NCBI GenBank assembly: GCA_018064525.1
Contig: JAGHVB010000006.1
Location: 53,254-117,253 of the forward strand
Length of the DNA: 64,000 nt
Origin: Candidatus Treponema merdequi
GTDB lineage: Bacteria; Spirochaetota; Spirochaetia; Treponematales; Treponemataceae
Direction: 5' to 3'
A model generated the notes under the pieces. That model had not been told where the DNA came from and made no database searches. It saw only the letters and a program-made list of their open reading frames with translations. Numbering within the stretch: the stretch's first letter is position 1; every line of letters starts with the position of its first letter. Shown here in pieces: positions 53,061-60,633 of this stretch. The translations under genes and the position numbers were made by a program.

Positions 53061-54248
53061 TTAGATTTTTACTTTTACGATTATTTCAGTACCAATATCG
53101 TTGGATTTTATCTGAAAAAATGCATTAAGGATTTGAGCACGGGTTTTCATTCCTTTAATTCCAAAACCTGTACCATCTATCGAAGTAAAATCAATGGAAT
53201 TAATTTTGTTGATATCAAAACCTTTTCCATCATCAGAGATAAGAAGAACAAGATTTTTGTTTTCTTTCCTGAAAAGAATAGAACATTCCTGTGCATTACT
53301 GTGTTTTTGAATGTTGTTCAACGCTTCCTGAATTATTCTGAACAGGTGAAGTTTTTTTTCGGATGAAAGCTCTGAAAAAGAAATTGAATCTTCTGCGAAA
53401 AATGTACAGTTGATTTTTGTATTTAAAGTAAACTGGTTGCAGTATTCACGAAGAAAGAGTTTAAAATCACCGTGTTCAATTTGCGGAGGAGTTAAGTTTT
53501 TTATGATGGAACGGATGTCAGAAAGATTCTGCGTTTGAACTGTGGATATTTTATTTGTGAGATCTTTTTGTTCATTGCTGACATTGTCCTGTTCCTGTTT
53601 TTTTGAAAGTTCTTCAATAAAAAATAAAACTGAACGGATATCCTGAGTTACGGTGTCATGCAAATCACGGCTGATTCTGTTTCGTTCATTTTCCTGTACC
53701 TGAATAATTGTATTAAGAAGCTTTGTATTATCTTCGGCTTTAGATTTATAATTAATAAAAAGAATTCCAAGTACAATACTTAGTATAACAAGTATAACCA
53801 GAACGATAAGTGTTGCAGAGAATAATTTGTTTGAATATGTCAAAAAAGAAATTTCGCTTTGAGAAAATTCAACCATGTACATACAGATCTTTGCATATTC
53901 ACTTTTCAAGACAAGAAGTTTTTGATTATCATTTTGCGAATTATCATTAAGAAGGGTTCTGCATTTTGTAATGCTTTCAAAAATATTGCTTATTAACTTT
54001 TCTTTTTGAACACCCTGTGTTATATCAAATTTGTAAACATCAGAAAAAGAATACTGCTTAATGCAATATTCAAAATCATCAAGAGATTTAAGAACGTTTT
54101 GTGTTGTTTCAATTCCATTTTTATAATTTACTGCGGTGTTTTTGAGGTTGTCAAAAGAATTGAGAATTTCATTTCTATAATTTTTTGCAAAAACGAATGT
54201 TGTAAAGAGAAATAAAAAGAATATTAAAAATTTTTTTTTGTTTTTCAT
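53061..54248 (-). CDS. NarL-type sensor histidine kinase
   Basis: A 395-residue membrane kinase: N-terminal signal/transmembrane helix, periplasmic helical sensor (about 25-145), second transmembrane helix (about 147-170), HisKA_3 dimerisation domain with the phospho-acceptor His in RISRDLHDTVTQDIRS near 200, and an HATPase domain (NNIQKHSNAQEC ... ISDDGKGFDI ... GTGFGIKGMKTRAQIL). Its cognate LuxR-type response regulator is not in the window. The divergent gene at 54286 shares the short promoter region; a TATAAT lies 9 nt before its own ATG. Confidence 0.88.
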   Translation of the reverse strand: MKNKKKFLIFFLFLFTTFVFAKNYRNEILNSFDNLKNTAVNYKNGIETTQNVLKSLDDFEYCIKQYSFSDVYKFDITQGVQKEKLISNIFESITKCRTLLNDNSQNDNQKLLVLKSEYAKICMYMVEFSQSEISFLTYSNKLFSATLIVLVILVILSIVLGILFINYKSKAEDNTKLLNTIIQVQENERNRISRDLHDTVTQDIRSVLFFIEELSKKQEQDNVSNEQKDLTNKISTVQTQNLSDIRSIIKNLTPPQIEHGDFKLFLREYCNQFTLNTKINCTFFAEDSISFSELSSEKKLHLFRIIQEALNNIQKHSNAQECSILFRKENKNLVLLISDDGKGFDINKINSIDFTSIDGTGFGIKGMKTRAQILNAFFQIKSNDIGTEIIVKVKI

Positions 54249-54250
54249 AC

Positions 54251-54279
54251 TTACTTAATTATATAAGTTGTTTTATAAT
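54251..54279 (+). promoter_or_regulatory. Promoter predicting a leaderless membrane-protein mRNA
   Basis: TTACTT (54251-54256), 17-bp spacer, TATAAT (54274-54279), then 6 nt to the ATG at 54286. The minus-strand histidine kinase promoter overlaps it. Confidence 0.5.
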
Positions 54280-54285
54280 AATTCT

Positions 54286-54723
54286 ATGAGTAATTTACAG
54301 ACATCAAAAAAAGATAACATTGTAAAAATTGTAACCATTGCTTTTTGGAAACAGCTGGTAATTGGATTTTTTTTTGGTTTAATAAACTTTGGTCTTGAAA
54401 CATTATCTAATCCTGTTAAAAACATAACCTCTCTTTTTTTTGATACAATTGGAATTGTTGCAGCAAGTTTTTTTGGCTGGGTAAGTGGAATTGTATCTGT
54501 AATTGTTGAACACGCCTGCGTAATGATTTTCTGGAATGGCGACTGGATTGGAAGATTGTTTGCTTTGTGCAGTTTTACAGTTGTTGTTGTAATTCAACTT
54601 TTTTACCGCAATCGTGAAAAAATTACTTTTATAAGTGTTGTTATTGTCTATTTAATTCTGATGCTTGTGATAAGTCTTGAGGGAGCAATTCTTTCGACGC
54701 ACTACAGTCAAATAAACCCGTAA
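54286..54723 (+). CDS. Small polytopic membrane protein, possibly a truncated sensor
   Basis: A 145-residue protein with four or five transmembrane segments. The stretch FDTIGIVAASFFGWVSGIVSVIVEH resembles ECF-transporter S-component and the 5TM sensor domains found at the N-terminus of signalling proteins (LDTIGT...G..GAL.G pattern). No output domain follows: the frame ends in ILSTHYSQINP at a CCGTAA repeat unit, so the 3' part may have been replaced. Whether it is functional as it stands is unclear. Confidence 0.5.
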   Translation: MSNLQTSKKDNIVKIVTIAFWKQLVIGFFFGLINFGLETLSNPVKNITSLFFDTIGIVAASFFGWVSGIVSVIVEHACVMIFWNGDWIGRLFALCSFTVVVVIQLFYRNREKITFISVVIVYLILMLVISLEGAILSTHYSQINP

Positions 54724-54810
54724 TATCCAAATTTCACCCTAAAAAATACTCCGGTTTCCAGAAAATTTACCGTTTCCCGACGCACTCCCACCTAATTAAC
54801 CCGTAAAATC
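54695..54810. repeat. 83-bp direct repeat with CCGTAA units
   Basis: CGACGCACT occurs at 54695-54703 and 54778-54786 and AACCCGTAA ends the units at 54718-54723 and 54801-54806, both pairs exactly 83 bp apart. In the second unit TTACCG at 54767 is 34 bp before CCGTAA, the same geometry as the large array at 61.9-62.4 kb. The first unit contains the stop codon of the membrane-protein gene. Confidence 0.7.
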
Positions 54811-54833
54811 CCCTTATCACCGCCGAAAAATCC

Positions 54834-55409
54834 TCACACTTCACACTTCTTCAAATAATTTTCCGCTTTTTCCACCAGCTTTTCATCTAGCTTAGCGAGC
54901 AGTTCATCAAAACTTACAGTTGAAAGCGATTTTATTTTCTTTAACAAGGCAGTATCACGGCGCTTACGTTCCGCATCTTTTTCAGGATAGCCAGAACCAA
55001 ATTCTCCGTCAAAAAGCGCCGCAATTGTATTCTGCAAATTAAGTTCACCGCACCAGCCAAAATTCAAACCAAGCGGCAACGAAACAGCATTTCCATCATT
55101 TATCCGGGCAAACAAAAATGCATCTTCTGGAGAAGGCGCGTAACCACAAATAACACCAGGCAAATTGTTACAGGCAAGCATCATTCCCTGACCGGAAGAA
55201 CAGCCGGTAACAACAAAATCCACAATTCCACGATTCAAAAGCATGCCAATAACAAGCGAAATTTCCACATAAGAAAAATTTTCTCCATCATCAAAAACAC
55301 CAAAGTTGATAACAGAATGCCCTTTTGGCTCGGCAACTTTGCGAACCGCTTCAAAAACCAGCTGATTTTTATCTTTATTTGAACTTGCAACAATTACGCC
55401 TATTTTCAT
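54834..55409 (-). CDS. RpiB/LacAB-family sugar-phosphate isomerase
   Basis: A 191-residue protein. The first 140 residues follow the RpiB/LacA/LacB plan: KIGVIVASSNKDKNQLV, then VTGCSSGQGMMLACNNLPGVICGYAPSPEDA, the family's substrate loop with a Cys. The last 50 residues are a charged helical extension. It should isomerise pentose or galactose 6-phosphates; the exact substrate is unknown. The start at 55409 (MKIGVIV) is the conserved N-terminus; its upstream ribosome site is weak. It is the most downstream gene of the minus-strand run and ends beside the CCGTAA repeat. Confidence 0.8.
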   Translation of the reverse strand: MKIGVIVASSNKDKNQLVFEAVRKVAEPKGHSVINFGVFDDGENFSYVEISLVIGMLLNRGIVDFVVTGCSSGQGMMLACNNLPGVICGYAPSPEDAFLFARINDGNAVSLPLGLNFGWCGELNLQNTIAALFDGEFGSGYPEKDAERKRRDTALLKKIKSLSTVSFDELLAKLDEKLVEKAENYLKKCEV

Positions 55410-55450
55410 TTTTCTATTCTCAATATAAGTATACACTAAGTTTCTTGTAT

Positions 55451-55867
55451 TTACTCATTTATCCTCATTACCATACCGTATCCGTTGGCTTCTTCTCTTT
55501 TTGTAAATCCCAGTTTTTCGTAAAAGCCTGATTTTCCTGGAGCCGCCATAAGACTGAAATTCAAAAAATCAGTCACAGCGACATTTTCTTTTACAAGTTG
55601 AATCAAACGTTCGACAATCTTTTTACCAATTCCTTTTCCCTGAGCTTCCGGCGCCACAATAATATCCGCAAGATAAGCAGTATATCCAAAATCAAAAAGC
55701 ACACGCCCCATTCCCACAGTTTTTCCATTGATTTTTGCACGGACTTTAAATGCGGAATTCTTAATCAAATTTTCAATCTGAGTATCCGTAAGTTTTGTCC
55801 ATGAAGTTGTGTTGCGTAAATCTTTGTATTCTTCAAAAGTCAAATTATCTTCTATTATGATATCCAT
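55451..55867 (-). CDS. GNAT acetyltransferase 1
   Basis: A 138-residue GNAT with the acetyl-CoA loop VAPEAQGKGIGKKIVERL (motif A, R/Q-x2-G-x-G/A) near residue 80 and the closing MAAPGKSGFYEKLGFTKR. The start at 55867 is set by GGAGAAA; the open frame upstream runs into the next gene in another frame. The substrate is unknown. First of a series of GNATs in this run. Confidence 0.82.
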   Translation of the reverse strand: MDIIIEDNLTFEEYKDLRNTTSWTKLTDTQIENLIKNSAFKVRAKINGKTVGMGRVLFDFGYTAYLADIIVAPEAQGKGIGKKIVERLIQLVKENVAVTDFLNFSLMAAPGKSGFYEKLGFTKREEANGYGMVMRINE

Positions 55868-55899
55868 TTTATTTCTCCGTTCAAGATTCAAACTTTTTA

Positions 55900-56544
55900 T
55901 TAAGATACAACCTGCACTACAATAATCACTGCATAATAAATCACAGAAATCAAATTTGTCCAACCGCCAGAAATAAACTTTCCAGCCATTCCAGGAATCT
56001 TTGCAACAATCGGTTTTAAAAGCATTAAAACGCCGGGAGTTACTATTGCACACCATCTTGGAAAAACAGTTGCTCCAGAGGCAATCATTATGAGCATAAG
56101 ACCAAAGCCGATTCCTTCACCAATGTATGTAAAAATCATCAGCTTTGAAAAATATTTTACAATAACATCACGATTTTCTTTCTGTTCAGTTTTTCCGAAC
56201 AATCCTAAATATGGAAAATGAGTGTGAAATGCGCCGCCATAAATAATTCCAAAACAATTCATAAGAAATGCCACAAGAGCAACATTTTTCCATACCACCA
56301 TCTCTTGATTTACTGCCAGCACAAGATGATAAAATCCCACACAATAAACAAAAGCTGCAAAAGGACCAATCAATCCGCCGGCGCAAAATCGCTTTACCGG
56401 CAATCCGCTCATAACTTCTGCAATATAATCCATAGCATCAGTATCCTTTTCTCTTTTAGCTGCTGATTTTGATAAATATAAAAGCTGATCCCCCAACAAC
56501 ATTAAAAGTGAACCAACAAAACCGATTAAACAAAAGTAAAACAT
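55900..56544 (-). CDS. Integral membrane protein (DUF6796-like)
   Basis: A 214-residue protein with about six transmembrane segments. Conserved-looking features are LGDQLLYLSK near the N-terminus, GPFAAFVYCVGFYHL, GGAFHTHFPYLG and WTNLISVIYYAVI. It recalls the DUF6796 family by memory only. The function is unknown. AGGAG precedes the ATG. It lies between GNAT genes in one probable operon, 10 bp after GNAT 2. Confidence 0.5.
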   Translation of the reverse strand: MFYFCLIGFVGSLLMLLGDQLLYLSKSAAKREKDTDAMDYIAEVMSGLPVKRFCAGGLIGPFAAFVYCVGFYHLVLAVNQEMVVWKNVALVAFLMNCFGIIYGGAFHTHFPYLGLFGKTEQKENRDVIVKYFSKLMIFTYIGEGIGFGLMLIMIASGATVFPRWCAIVTPGVLMLLKPIVAKIPGMAGKFISGGWTNLISVIYYAVIIVVQVVS

Positions 56545-56554
56545 GTATACACTC

Positions 56555-57019
56555 CTAAAACTTCATCACCATTTCTTTATAATCACTTTCCGAATCTACA
56601 AAACCTGCCTTTTTGTAAACAGGATATCCGTCTTCGGTGGCTTTCAGCTGAATTTTATCAAGGCCTTTTTCTTTTGCACCTTCAATCAGAAGCTTCATAA
56701 GATTCAGGCACAATCCCTGGCGGCGATATTCCGGGCGAGTATAAACACTCAAAACTTCACCAACCAATCCATTAATAAAATGAGGATTTGCCGGTTTTTC
56801 TATAATCTGAAGAAGAACTACTGCAGCAACAGTTTTTCCATCCCGAGCCACAAATCCAAAACAATCCTGATTCAGATGTTTTTCAAAATAAAGCGGCAGG
56901 GATTTTTTCATACTCTGCACATCTTCATCTGAAACTGTTTTCTGATCTTCCAGAATATAATAAATCCGTAATTCTGTCAGTTGATTTATATCATTTTTTG
57001 TTGTGTATCCAAATTCCAT
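56555..57019 (-). CDS. GNAT acetyltransferase 2
   Basis: A 154-residue GNAT; motif A is VYTRPEYRRQGLCLNLMKLLIEGA near residue 92 and the C-terminal strand is YKKAGFVDSESDYKEM. AAAGGAA lies before the ATG, overlapping the stop region of GNAT 3, so the two are co-translated. Substrate unknown. Confidence 0.85.
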   Translation of the reverse strand: MEFGYTTKNDINQLTELRIYYILEDQKTVSDEDVQSMKKSLPLYFEKHLNQDCFGFVARDGKTVAAVVLLQIIEKPANPHFINGLVGEVLSVYTRPEYRRQGLCLNLMKLLIEGAKEKGLDKIQLKATEDGYPVYKKAGFVDSESDYKEMVMKF

Positions 57020-57020
57020 T

Positions 57021-57422
57021 TTATAATTCCTTTATCAGATGAAACTTTTTATTACCCGTTGGGATATTTTCCAGTTTACCAATTTCTCGATACCCATGCT
57101 TTTTATAAAACTCAGGTGCCTGCCAGCTCATAGTGTCGACATGAACTGAATGACAACCGCGCCGAACCGCTTCTTCTTCTGCGGCTTTCAACAACTTTGA
57201 ACCAATTCCTGTACGACGATAATTTTCATCCACCCAGAGAATATCCAAGTGCATCCATCCCCAGTATGTACCGCCCAAAATCCCTGCAATCACATTTCCA
57301 TTATTATCATATTCCACAATATTCAAAAGTTCATGATTATCCGGACCAACTGCCTTATCGTTAAATTCTTTGAGCGCATTATTTACAAAATTTATCTCAT
57401 CATCAGTTGGATTAAAATTCAT
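57021..57422 (-). CDS. GNAT acetyltransferase 3
   Basis: A 133-residue GNAT; motif A is WVDENYRRTGIGSKLLKAAEEEA and the end is WQAPEFYKKHGYREIGKLEN. AGAGGAAG precedes the ATG. It ends 1 bp before GNAT 2 and starts 39 bp after GNAT 4. The pattern is of the small-molecule GNAT type; substrate unknown. Confidence 0.87.
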   Translation of the reverse strand: MNFNPTDDEINFVNNALKEFNDKAVGPDNHELLNIVEYDNNGNVIAGILGGTYWGWMHLDILWVDENYRRTGIGSKLLKAAEEEAVRRGCHSVHVDTMSWQAPEFYKKHGYREIGKLENIPTGNKKFHLIKEL

Positions 57423-57461
57423 ATTCTTCCTCTTAAATCACCGCGGTATCGGCGAACATCG

Positions 57462-58229
57462 TTATTTATTCATTTCATCAACAACATCTGCAGGTTTGAT
57501 TGTCATTTCTACCCACGAAGGAATAAATCCTGCTTTAATTGCATTTCGTGCCGAACGGATATTTGACCACGCACAGCAATAAAAAGGCACTTTTCCGCGT
57601 TCAAGAATTTCTACTGCAAGATTACTTGTAACACTTGCGGCAATTCCCTGACGGCGATATTCAGGCAGAACATCAACACCAATCTGCCACATATTCTGAG
57701 CATCGGCAGAGCAGGCTGCAAAACCAACAAGTTTTTCGCCATCATAAGCACCAACTCCAAGACAGTCAAGTTCCTTCCGTTTTTCGCAAAGAGCATTGCT
57801 CCATTCTGGCAGGTACAAATCAGCAAAATCTTCCTTACCTAAAACCCGCAGTTCGTAATTGCATTCCAGCCGCTTAAGTTTATTTACATCAGGCAAAAAA
57901 TATTCTGCCATAAAACAAACTTTCTGTCCCAAAGGAGCAAGCCGTTCGCCAAGCCAGTTCATATTCGGCGTTTCAAAACAATGATACCATTCAAACTTCC
58001 CAAGATATTCCCGAATAATTTCCCGATTTTCAGCAGAAGTTCCCGCAACAATATTGTTTCCATAAGAAATAAGATTTGCATTTATTGGAAGCGAAAGATA
58101 TTTGCACGCATTCGGACAAAGTTTGAAATCTACAAAAACGTTAGCGGCTTTTTCAAAATCGTCCGCCGTCGCACCAAGATTCCACGCCGACTGCTGCATT
58201 GCAATCTGTAAAATTTCCTTATTTGTCAT
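57462..58229 (-). CDS. GNAT acetyltransferase 4
   Basis: A 255-residue protein with an N-terminal partner domain (about 1-130) and a C-terminal GNAT domain with VLPEYRRQGIAASVTSNLAVEIL near residue 200 and WSNIRSARNAIKAGFIPSW. The start at 58229 follows GGGGAAAAG and overlaps the end of GNAT 5 by 11 bp, so translation is coupled. Substrate unknown. Confidence 0.85.
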   Translation of the reverse strand: MTNKEILQIAMQQSAWNLGATADDFEKAANVFVDFKLCPNACKYLSLPINANLISYGNNIVAGTSAENREIIREYLGKFEWYHCFETPNMNWLGERLAPLGQKVCFMAEYFLPDVNKLKRLECNYELRVLGKEDFADLYLPEWSNALCEKRKELDCLGVGAYDGEKLVGFAACSADAQNMWQIGVDVLPEYRRQGIAASVTSNLAVEILERGKVPFYCCAWSNIRSARNAIKAGFIPSWVEMTIKPADVVDEMNK

Positions 58230-58674
58230 CTTTTCCCCACGCCCATGCAAACGCAACCGTATCAGTATATTCGTAAAATCCGTTTTTCTTGTAAAAATTA
58301 TATGCCGGCACAGTTCGTTCAGTAAGAAGATAAATTGCCTTTAAATCATTTGCTTTAAGATAATCTTCAATCTGATGTAAAAACTCGGTTCCAATTCCCT
58401 GATGCTGCTTTTCAGTTTTTACGCACAATTCGTTGATAATATATTCAGTTCCGCGGTACCAGTGCTTGATGTAACCCATTGAAAGCGCAACCATTTGCTC
58501 CCCGTCAAAAAGCGCAAGTGTAAGTGAGTTAACGTTTCCGCATAAATCGGTGATGTAAGCATCAAGCTGAGCCGCATCGCTCCAGTCATCGTTCCAAGGT
58601 TCTTTTGTAAAAACATCCGCAAAAAACGGTTTGATAATTTTTTTGTCAGCGATTGTAAGTTTTTTGAGTTTCAT
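58219..58674 (-). CDS. GNAT acetyltransferase 5
   Basis: A 151-residue GNAT (CVKTEKQHQGIGTEFLHQIEDYL; PAYNFYKKNGFYEYTD). It is the first gene of the GNAT run, behind a promoter that ends 6 nt before its ATG and has no ribosome site, so a leaderless start is likely. The fold with INELCVKTEKQHQG recalls GNATs acting on aminoglycosides or polyamines, but no specific match is claimed. Confidence 0.85.
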   Translation of the reverse strand: MKLKKLTIADKKIIKPFFADVFTKEPWNDDWSDAAQLDAYITDLCGNVNSLTLALFDGEQMVALSMGYIKHWYRGTEYIINELCVKTEKQHQGIGTEFLHQIEDYLKANDLKAIYLLTERTVPAYNFYKKNGFYEYTDTVAFAWAWGKDDK

Positions 58675-58680
58675 AATTTA

Positions 58681-58725
58681 TTTATACACGAAAAATTTTC
58701 AAAGGAAATAAAGTTATAGTTTATT
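58681..58725 (-). promoter_or_regulatory. Activator-type promoter of the GNAT run
   Basis: Minus-strand TATAAA (58681-58686) with no good -35; instead the dyad AATAAAGTTATAGTTTATT (58707-58725, read on the plus strand) is centred 35 bp upstream of the -10 end, about -41.5 from a start at the ATG. The same dyad and spacing occur before the racemase gene. Confidence 0.6.
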
Positions 58726-59206
58726 TCTTATACCAGCACCTGATTCTACCTTCTTGTAAAACATGACCTTCAAGCGCTTTATTAAAATCCTTAAATCTCG
58801 CTGATGATGGTAAATCCAATTCTGAATCCAATGCATAAACTATAAAATGGTAATAATGCTTTGAACGGAAAGGTGGCTTTGGTCCACGGTATTTATGGCG
58901 TCCGTAACCAACACCCTGAACTGCATTAAATGGTGCCGTAATTTTTTCACCAGCAGGAATACCTTGTGGAATAACATTTGTCGCAGGAATATTCCAGCAA
59001 ATCCAGTGGCAGTATTCTTTTGAAAGTGGCATATCTTCATCACAAAATGCAATTGCAAGGTATTTTGCATCCGGAGAAAGATTTTCAATCCTAAGTTCCG
59101 GGGAAAAATCTTCGGCAAAACCTGTAAACTGAACCGGTAATTCTCCGTCATTTGTAAAACTTGGACTAGTGATAATTAAAGCCAATGATAATAAAGCCTG
59201 TACCAT
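58721..59206 (-). CDS. PEBP / YbhB-like protein
   Basis: A 161-residue protein of the phosphatidylethanolamine-binding (Raf kinase inhibitor-like) family: ITSPSFTNDGELPVQFT, CDEDMP, YCHWICWNIPA, GYGRHKYRGPKPPF and HYYHFIVYALD carry the ligand-pocket residues. The bacterial role is unclear. The N-terminus is short and hydrophobic (MVQALLSLALII) but has no clear cleavage site. AAAGGAG lies before the ATG. Its last codons overlap the dyad of the GNAT promoter. Confidence 0.88.
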   Translation of the reverse strand: MVQALLSLALIITSPSFTNDGELPVQFTGFAEDFSPELRIENLSPDAKYLAIAFCDEDMPLSKEYCHWICWNIPATNVIPQGIPAGEKITAPFNAVQGVGYGRHKYRGPKPPFRSKHYYHFIVYALDSELDLPSSARFKDFNKALEGHVLQEGRIRCWYKK

Positions 59207-59250
59207 AAAAACTCCTTTTGGGTAATTTGACCAAATTTTATCATCATTTT

Positions 59251-59276
59251 TTTATAGAGTAATTGTCATATGACAA
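59251..59276 (-). promoter_or_regulatory. Palindrome at the PEBP promoter
   Basis: The perfect 14-bp palindrome TTGTCATATGACAA (59263-59276) lies 6 bp upstream of TATAAA (59251-59256, minus strand). It has the architecture of an FNR/CRP-type half-site pair (TTGTC-N4-GACAA) but sits in the -35 region rather than at -41.5. Confidence 0.45.
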
Positions 59277-59288
59277 GAAATGAGTTTT

Positions 59289-59861
59289 CTATAATTCACG
59301 CTTAATTCTGCTTAATGAGCTTGGAGTAATTCCAAGATACGAAGCAATATGTTCCTGTTTTGCCCGTCGGACAATTTCCGGGTTTTCTTGTGCAAATTCC
59401 AAATATCGATCTTTAGCTTCTTTATTTGCAAAGTCGTAGGATTTTTTATCTACACTTAAAAATGCCTTGTTTACAAGTTCAGAAACCTTTTCCTGCACTG
59501 CGGTAGAAGAGGAAGCCAAAATTTTGATATCAGAAGTTTTAATTTTGGCAGTTACAGTTGGCTCTAAAGTTTCAACAAAAAATGGTGAAGGCTTTTCCGA
59601 AAGATAACTGTAAAATCCGCACCATTCATTTTCTTTTGCAAAACACTTTGTAATTTCAGTGCCATTTTCATCGATGTAATAAGCACGGACAAGTCCTTGT
59701 AAAACAAGTTGCATTGAATCAGCCACATCGCCCATCCGAATTATCTGTGCGCCAGCTTTATATTCACAAAATGAAAATAAAGACGCACATTGTAAAGCAG
59801 TTTCCTTATCAAGAGAAAGTTTTGATTGAAGATAAGTTTGCAAAGAAGTCTGACTATTCAC
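59289..59861 (-). CDS. Crp/Fnr-family transcriptional regulator
   Basis: A 190-residue regulator: cyclic-nucleotide-binding-type domain (about 20-120; GAQIIRMGDVADSMQLVLQGLVRAYYIDENGTE) and a C-terminal helix-turn-helix (KQEHIASYLGITPSSLSRIKREL). There are no Fnr-type cysteine cluster and no obvious cAMP arginine-serine pair, so the signal is unknown. It overlaps the racemase gene by 8 bp and so shares the promoter at 60.6 kb, which carries the same dyad as the GNAT promoter: an autoregulatory loop is plausible. Confidence 0.88.
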   Translation of the reverse strand: MNSQTSLQTYLQSKLSLDKETALQCASLFSFCEYKAGAQIIRMGDVADSMQLVLQGLVRAYYIDENGTEITKCFAKENEWCGFYSYLSEKPSPFFVETLEPTVTAKIKTSDIKILASSSTAVQEKVSELVNKAFLSVDKKSYDFANKEAKDRYLEFAQENPEIVRRAKQEHIASYLGITPSSLSRIKREL

Positions 59862-60546
59862 TAATTATTTCCACGAGTTTATCAATATGAATATCCATAA
59901 TGTCCAAAGGTTCAACCGGGCAGTTATTTTTATTCAACGCCAACGGCAATTCTGTACAACCCAAAACTACCGCTTCAATTCCGTTTTCAGCCTTCATTTT
60001 GTTGATAACATTTACTAAATCGGCAACGGATTCAGGTTTTACAACGCCATATTCAAGTTCATTCGCAATATGATTATTTACAATTTCGCGATCAGGTTTT
60101 GAAGGAACAACAACTTCAATTCCTTTTTCAACAAAAGCTTTGCTAAGATAATCTTTTTCCATTGTAAAAATTGTTCCCAAAAGCCCGACTTTTTTATAGC
60201 CTTTTTTCTGTGCATATTCACTTGCCGCTTCTGGAATGCTGATAAAAGGCACATTTACAAACGGCTTAAGTTTTTCAAAAACAACATGCATAGTTGCCGC
60301 AGTAAGAGCAACAATTTCTGCACCATTTTTTTCAAGATTTTTCAGCCGTTCACCTAAATATTCAGAAAGCTCGTCGTATTTTTCATTTTTTACTAAATCA
60401 AGAGCTGTGAATAAATTAACACTTTCAATTGCCAGTTCTGGAAACGATTTTCCGCCAGATTTTTCGTTATAGCGACGATTAATTTCCTTATAATAAACCA
60501 AAGTCGATTCTGGACCAGTGCCGCCAATCAATCCAAGTTTTTTCAT
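59854..60546 (-). CDS. Aspartate/glutamate racemase family protein
   Basis: A 230-residue PLP-independent racemase. GLIGGTGPEST opens the fold, and the second catalytic Cys is present in VVLGCTELPL near residue 193. At the first catalytic position the sequence is ALTAATMHVVF: where the classical enzyme has Cys and YgeA has Thr, this protein has Ala, so two-base racemisation may be replaced by an isomerase or another activity. AAGGTGG precedes the ATG. First gene of the racemase-regulator operon. Confidence 0.82.
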   Translation of the reverse strand: MKKLGLIGGTGPESTLVYYKEINRRYNEKSGGKSFPELAIESVNLFTALDLVKNEKYDELSEYLGERLKNLEKNGAEIVALTAATMHVVFEKLKPFVNVPFISIPEAASEYAQKKGYKKVGLLGTIFTMEKDYLSKAFVEKGIEVVVPSKPDREIVNNHIANELEYGVVKPESVADLVNVINKMKAENGIEAVVLGCTELPLALNKNNCPVEPLDIMDIHIDKLVEIISE

Positions 60547-60565
60547 TTGTCCACCTTATCAGTCA

Positions 60566-60610
60566 ATTATACACGAAAAACCGGAAATCAGAATAAAGTT
60601 GTAGTTTATT
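60566..60610 (-). promoter_or_regulatory. Activator-type promoter of the racemase-regulator operon
   Basis: Minus-strand TATAAT (60566-60571) with the dyad AATAAAGTTGTAGTTTATT (60592-60610) centred exactly 35 bp upstream of its end, as at the GNAT promoter; the two dyads differ in one base. TTTTTCGTG before the -10 is also shared. Confidence 0.6.
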
Positions 60611-60633
60611 GCTGGTGACGTAATTTTTTCCCG

